Part shown: positions 5,468-8,331 of the stretch, piece after piece
Numbering within the stretch: position 1 is the first letter of the stretch
How the letters are laid out: each line of letters begins with the position of its first letter
Origin: an uncultured Eubacteriales bacterium
GTDB lineage: Bacteria > Bacillota > Clostridia > Oscillospirales > Oscillospiraceae
Reading direction: 5' to 3'
Assembly: GCA_900549495.1 (NCBI GenBank)
Contig: UROL01000080.1
Coordinates: forward strand, 1 to 8,331
Length of the DNA stretch: 8,331 nt
Translations under genes and position numbers: made by a program
Notes under the pieces: model-generated
Told to the model about the DNA's origin: nothing
Database searches by the model: none
What the model saw: the letters and a program-made list of their open reading frames with translations, nothing else

Positions 5468-6565
5468 TTACACGTTGAAGAGGAAGTTTACAATGTCGCC
5501 GTCCTTCATGACATACTCCTTGCCTTCGCTGCGTACCAGTCCCTTGGCCTTGGCGTTGGCCATGGTGCCGCAGGCCTTCATATCCTCAAAGGCGATGACT
5601 TCGGCACGGATGAAGCCCCGCTCGAAGTCGGTGTGAATCTTACCGGCGGCCTGGGGTGCCTTGGTGCCGTTCTTGATGGTCCAGGCGCGGCACTCATCGC
5701 TGCCGGCAGTCAGGAAGGAAATCAGACCCAGCAGCGCATAGCTGCTCTTAATCAGCCGATCCAGACCGGATTCCTTGACACCCAGCTCCTCCATGAACAT
5801 GGCCTTTTCCTCGGGGTCGTCCAGCTCTGCAATGTCTGCCTCCAGCTTGGCGCAGATGGGCAGCACCTGGCTGCCTTCCTGCTCTGCCAGCGCCTTTACT
5901 GCCAGATAGTGCCGGTTGCTCTCCGGGTCGTTGACCTCATTTTCGCTAAGGTTTGCCACATAAATGGTCTTTTTCAGGGTGAGCAAATCGCTGGTGGCAA
6001 TCAGCGCCATGTCTTCCTCGGAGCCGTCGAAGGTGCGGGCCAGCTTGCCCTGGTTCAGGTGACCCAGCAGCTCAGTGAACACCTCTGCTTCGTGGAGGAA
6101 GCGCTTGTCGCCGCCCTTTGCTGCCTTCTGGCACTTATCCACCCGGCGTTCCACCATCTCGATGTCCGCCATGACCAGCTCCAGATTGATGATGTCGATG
6201 TCCCGCAGCGGGTCGGTGGAGCCCTCCACGTGGGTCACGTTGGAATCCTCGAAGCAGCGAACAACGTGGACAATGGCATCGGTGGTGCGGATGTTGCTCA
6301 GGAACTTGTTGCCCAGGCCCTCGCCCTTGGAGGCACCCTTCACCAGACCTGCAATGTCCACAAATTCAATTACAGCGGGAGTGAGCTTCTTGGGGTTGTG
6401 GAGCTGAGCCAGCCAGTCCAGCCGCTCATCGGGCACGGAAACCACACCAACGTTGGGGTCGATGGTGCAGAATGCATAGTTGTCCGCAGGCACACCTGCG
6501 TTGGTAATGGCATTGAACAGCGTGGACTTGCCCACATTGGGCAGTCCCACAATACCTAATTTCAT
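5468..6565 (-). CDS. ychF: Redox/ribosome-associated ATPase YchF (OLA1 family), 365 aa
   Basis: YchF is a near-universal cytoplasmic P-loop NTPase of the Obg-like family that prefers ATP and binds ribosomes; it has been linked to stress responses. All landmarks are present: P-loop GLPNVGKST (7-15), switch/G3 motif DIAG (70-73) followed by [16 protein letters not shown], the NLSE motif (205-208) that replaces the GTPase NKxD and explains ATP preference, a coiled-coil arm (about 125-200), and a C-terminal TGS domain (about 280-363). The length is standard. The start ATG 6565 gives the canonical [17 protein letters not shown] lies 12 bases upstream. The frame extends to 6625 but that part is leader. 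The tRNA-Pro-like sequence follows directly. Confidence 0.98.
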   Translation of the reverse strand: MKLGIVGLPNVGKSTLFNAITNAGVPADNYAFCTIDPNVGVVSVPDERLDWLAQLHNPKKLTPAVIEFVDIAGLVKGASKGEGLGNKFLSNIRTTDAIVHVVRCFEDSNVTHVEGSTDPLRDIDIINLELVMADIEMVERRVDKCQKAAKGGDKRFLHEAEVFTELLGHLNQGKLARTFDGSEEDMALIATSDLLTLKKTIYVANLSENEVNDPESNRHYLAVKALAEQEGSQVLPICAKLEADIAELDDPEEKAMFMEELGVKESGLDRLIKSSYALLGLISFLTAGSDECRAWTIKNGTKAPQAAGKIHTDFERGFIRAEVIAFEDMKACGTMANAKAKGLVRSEGKEYVMKDGDIVNFLFNV

Positions 6566-6636
6566 ATCGCTTAAAATCTCCTTTATCTGACAGGTATCTC
6601 CTGAGTTCAGGGAAACCAAGTTCATTATGTTGCTTC

Positions 6637-6665
6637 AGTATACCATAAAACCCGGATTCTTTCAA
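6637..6665 (-). promoter_or_regulatory. Housekeeping promoter of ychF
   Basis: On the - strand TTGAAA (6665-6660) and TATACT (6642-6637) are 17 bp apart, each with one mismatch to consensus. The predicted start near 6630 gives a leader of about 65 bases. Nothing else is recognised in 6666-6730. Confidence 0.78.
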
Positions 6666-6730
6666 TAGTGTTTGGATTTTTTGCTGCCAACATCTTTACC
6701 CAATGCGATAACAACAGAAGAAATTATGGC

Positions 6731-6773
6731 AAAACAAAATGGATGCCTCCCGTAAAATTCCGGGAAGCATCCA
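6731..6773 (-). terminator. Terminator of the vanW-like transcript
   Basis: The stem 6773-6761 with 6752-6740 (13 positions, one C-A mismatch, eight-base loop) is followed on the - strand by TTTTGTTTT. It separates the vanW-like transcript from the ychF promoter. The stretch 6774-6829 shows no further feature. Confidence 0.78.
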
Positions 6774-6829
6774 CGATGAAAAACTAATTATTCAGTTCTA
6801 CCGGCTGTGTCCGGTAAATTGGGTACATA

Positions 6830-6934
6830 TCAGTCTTTGTACCATGTCAGGCGGGTTTTCTGATACTCCCGGGCCTTGGCTTTTGCGGAAATTGCACCTA
6901 AAAAAATCCCCTTGCCAATGGGCGTTGCAATCAT
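6830..6934 (-). CDS. Possible 34-aa small protein overlapping the vanW-like stop
   Basis: The ATG (6934-6932) overlaps the TGA (6933-6931) of the vanW-like gene as ATGA, the usual geometry of translational coupling. The product starts MIATPIGKGIFLGAISAKAK and ends KTRLTWYKD. It is basic (Lys/Arg at 8, 18, 20, 22, 26, 28, 33) with a short hydrophobic stretch at residues 9-15. No separate ribosome site is seen, which coupling would not need. It lies on the same transcript, before the terminator. I recognise no family, and an open frame of this length can occur by chance. Confidence 0.35.
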   Translation of the reverse strand: MIATPIGKGIFLGAISAKAKAREYQKTRLTWYKD

Positions 6935-8181
6935 GGTTCTTCGTCCGCCGGTTCGTCTGTTGCGCTTTCGGCAAATCCGGGCCAGCACCACACGTCCTCC
7001 AGATAGGTGGAGGTGTGATCCAGTTCCCTGTAGATTTGCTCCCCGGTTTCCTTGTCATAGCGGCAGCGGAAGGCGGCGGCATAGGAGGGGTGGTCATCCA
7101 CCCGATACTCCATCTTAACGGTGTAATCCCGCTGCTCCACGCCCAGAATTTTGATTTTTACATAGCCGTCCTCTACCTTGGCGGAGATTTTTACAGGCAG
7201 CTCATAGTCGTTGCGAATTTTCAGGTCGGTAGTGCCCCAGTTTACGGTGGCATCCAGCCCCAAGGGGATGTAGTTGACAGGGAAGCCGTGATTCCGGCGG
7301 TCCACAATGGTCAGCTCGGCAAACAGCGAGCTGAGGTACAGGGTAGAGGATACCTGACAGATGCCGCCGCCTACCTCGTCCACCAAATCCGTGCCGGAAT
7401 AGGCGGGGGCGGGGAGGTAACCGGCCTCCCGGGTTCGTTTCCCAAGCACCTCATTGTAAGAGAGGGTGTCGCCGGGCTGTAGGATAAGGCCGTTCAGCTT
7501 CTCACAGGCCAGGCGCAAATTCTCTGTCCGATTTTCATTGTCGGAGTATTCGGTTTTGCAGTACCCCAGGGTGTCCTGGAACCAAGCCTCCTCTTCACCG
7601 GCGGGGGAGAGGTATTCCATGGAAATGCGGACAGCCTCCCCGGCCTTGGCCCCTTGCAGCAGGGCGGCGGCGCTTTCCGTGTCGAAGCCATAGCCCAGCT
7701 TACCGGGGATGATTTCCAGGGTTTTGGGGTCTACTCTGGGATTTGTGGGCGCAATGGAAACCTGCAGGTATACCTGCTCCAAATCCAGTGGAGCGGGTTC
7801 CTTTTCCTCTCCCAATGCCTCCAGAGTGACCTGGAAAATCTGTTTGGCGTAGGCATCCAGCACCTTGTCCAGGGCATCCTGGAAGTCCACCAGGTGACCG
7901 GCGGCGCCCTGGTTGATTACCAGGGTTTGGCAGACACCGGTGGCATCATCCATATTGGGGGCCTCTCCTTCCAGCCAGTAGCCGGAGGGAATATAAATGC
8001 CCCCCAGGCTGTCATAGAAGGCCAGCAGAGCCTGCTTGACGGCATCCGCATCTACAACCGGGGATAGGGGAATGGTTGCCTGAGTGCCCTCCAGGGCAGT
8101 GCGGACAGCCTGGGCCACGTCCCAGCGGAGGGCGGTCTCTGGGGAAATGGAGAAGGTATGGGCATCCAGAGAGATTACCAT
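6931..8181 (-). CDS. VanW-family envelope protein, body of the gene (416 aa, N-terminus disrupted)
   Basis: The VanW domain is at residues about 217-333: NRTENLRLACEKLNG (217-231), PGDTLSYNEVLGKRT, then the hallmark GGGICQVSSTLY (271-282), NHGFPVNYIPLGLDATVNWG and DLKIRNDYELPVKI. Residues about 120-190 resemble the YoaR/PG_binding_4 putative peptidoglycan-binding domain, and 4-60 look like part of a second copy (DAHTFSISPETALRWDVAQAV). Such proteins are membrane-anchored and face the cell wall; despite the name they do not confer vancomycin resistance alone. The C-terminus is acidic. ATG 8181 lies only two bases after GGAGG (8188-8184), too close for good initiation. The same frame upstream reads ALSEQED, which fits the family, so the real protein began earlier. 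The anchor lies in another frame (see the neighbouring fragment). Confidence 0.88.
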   Translation of the reverse strand: MVISLDAHTFSISPETALRWDVAQAVRTALEGTQATIPLSPVVDADAVKQALLAFYDSLGGIYIPSGYWLEGEAPNMDDATGVCQTLVINQGAAGHLVDFQDALDKVLDAYAKQIFQVTLEALGEEKEPAPLDLEQVYLQVSIAPTNPRVDPKTLEIIPGKLGYGFDTESAAALLQGAKAGEAVRISMEYLSPAGEEEAWFQDTLGYCKTEYSDNENRTENLRLACEKLNGLILQPGDTLSYNEVLGKRTREAGYLPAPAYSGTDLVDEVGGGICQVSSTLYLSSLFAELTIVDRRNHGFPVNYIPLGLDATVNWGTTDLKIRNDYELPVKISAKVEDGYVKIKILGVEQRDYTVKMEYRVDDHPSYAAAFRCRYDKETGEQIYRELDHTSTYLEDVWCWPGFAESATDEPADEEP

Positions 8182-8296
8182 ATCCTCCTGCTCCGATAAA
8201 GCCGCAGATAAAGCCGATGAGCACGCCGCAGAGAATAGACTGCACGGCGCGCTTTTTCGCGCTCACGCCGGCCATGGCCTCCTTGGTCGTCATGAC
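8182..8296 (-). pseudogene. N-terminal signal-anchor fragment of the vanW-like gene, out of frame
   Basis: From ATG 8293 the - strand encodes MTTKEAMAGVSAKKRAVQ, a basic cytoplasmic start, then a hydrophobic helix SILCGVLIGFICGFIGAGG, as expected for the anchor of a VanW/YoaR-type protein. This frame does not continue into the VanW body; it differs by one base and runs to a stop at 8012. The break lies near a 10-base direct repeat CGGCTTTATC (8216-8207 and 8204-8195). The extracellular linker normally following the helix is absent. The insert ends three bases before this ATG, so the true start may lie outside. Confidence 0.7.
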
Positions 8297-8331
8297 CTGT
8301 CTCTTATACACATCTCCGAGCCCACGAGACC
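8297..8331. other. Nextera read-2 adapter (not genomic)
   Basis: Bases 8297-8330 are the reverse complement of the read-2 tagmentation adapter, beginning with the mosaic end CTGTCTCTTATACACATCT. The last base is probably the start of an index. The residues MYKRQ seen when translating the - strand from 8311 come from this adapter. Confidence 0.97.

Noticed and set aside
5348..6559. 403-codon open frame on the + strand opposite ychF
   Set aside because: It is antisense to a fully conserved YchF gene, low in complexity (His, Gln, Leu, Val, Gly), and has no ribosome site or recognisable domain. It is a codon-bias shadow.
6739..7482. 247-codon open frame on the + strand opposite the vanW-like gene
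   Set aside because: It covers the vanW terminator and conserved VanW coding sequence in antisense, with no family match or start signal.
6931..8181. Vancomycin resistance determinant
   Set aside because: The VanW domain is widespread in Clostridia without any van cluster. No vanA/B-type ligase, vanH, vanX or two-component genes are present here.
44..8296. CRISPR array, insertion sequence or other mobile element
   Set aside because: No spaced repeats, transposase or terminal inverted repeats were found. The only Tn5 ends are the library adapters.

Overview
This is an insert of about 8.25 kb of bacterial DNA (44-8296) flanked by Nextera/Tn5 tagmentation adapters (11-43 and 8297-8330). It is a complete library fragment, and both ends are technical breaks. 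The host looks like a spore-forming, low-to-mid GC Clostridia member, probably a gut Oscillospiraceae-type Firmicute. The evidence is an alpha/beta-type small acid-soluble spore protein, strong GGAGG-type ribosome binding sites, a VanW-family envelope protein, CCA-encoding tRNAs and gut-Clostridia-like regulators. The species cannot be named from sequence alone.

Left part (44-1836, + strand): a cysteine-rich small-domain protein, then tRNA-Ser(CGA), then a MerR-type regulator with a C-terminal membrane anchor. The regulator sits behind a textbook MerR promoter (19-bp spacer with a dyad inside), so it probably controls itself. A strong terminator closes this block.

Middle part (1835-4735): a sodium-dependent amino-acid-type transporter (NSS/SNF family, - strand) is divergent from a LysR-type regulator (+ strand). 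Their promoters face outward and share the -35 region, so the LysR protein is the likely regulator of the transporter. Downstream is a single spore-coat-DNA protein gene (SASP) followed by a very stable 17-bp hairpin.

Right part (4735-8296, - strand): a GNAT acetyltransferase, a shortened tRNA-Pro(UGG)-like gene that lacks its D-arm, the conserved ATPase gene ychF with a clear promoter, a possible 34-codon ORF coupled to the end of the next gene, and a VanW-family envelope protein. The membrane anchor of the VanW protein is out of frame with its body.

Most of the window is ordinary chromosomal housekeeping and regulation. The items most worth a second look are the D-armless tRNA-Pro locus, the disrupted vanW-like N-terminus, the membrane-anchored MerR regulator with its own operator, and the SASP whose germination-protease site has lost the usual Glu. 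No new multi-gene system, prophage, CRISPR array or insertion sequence is visible.
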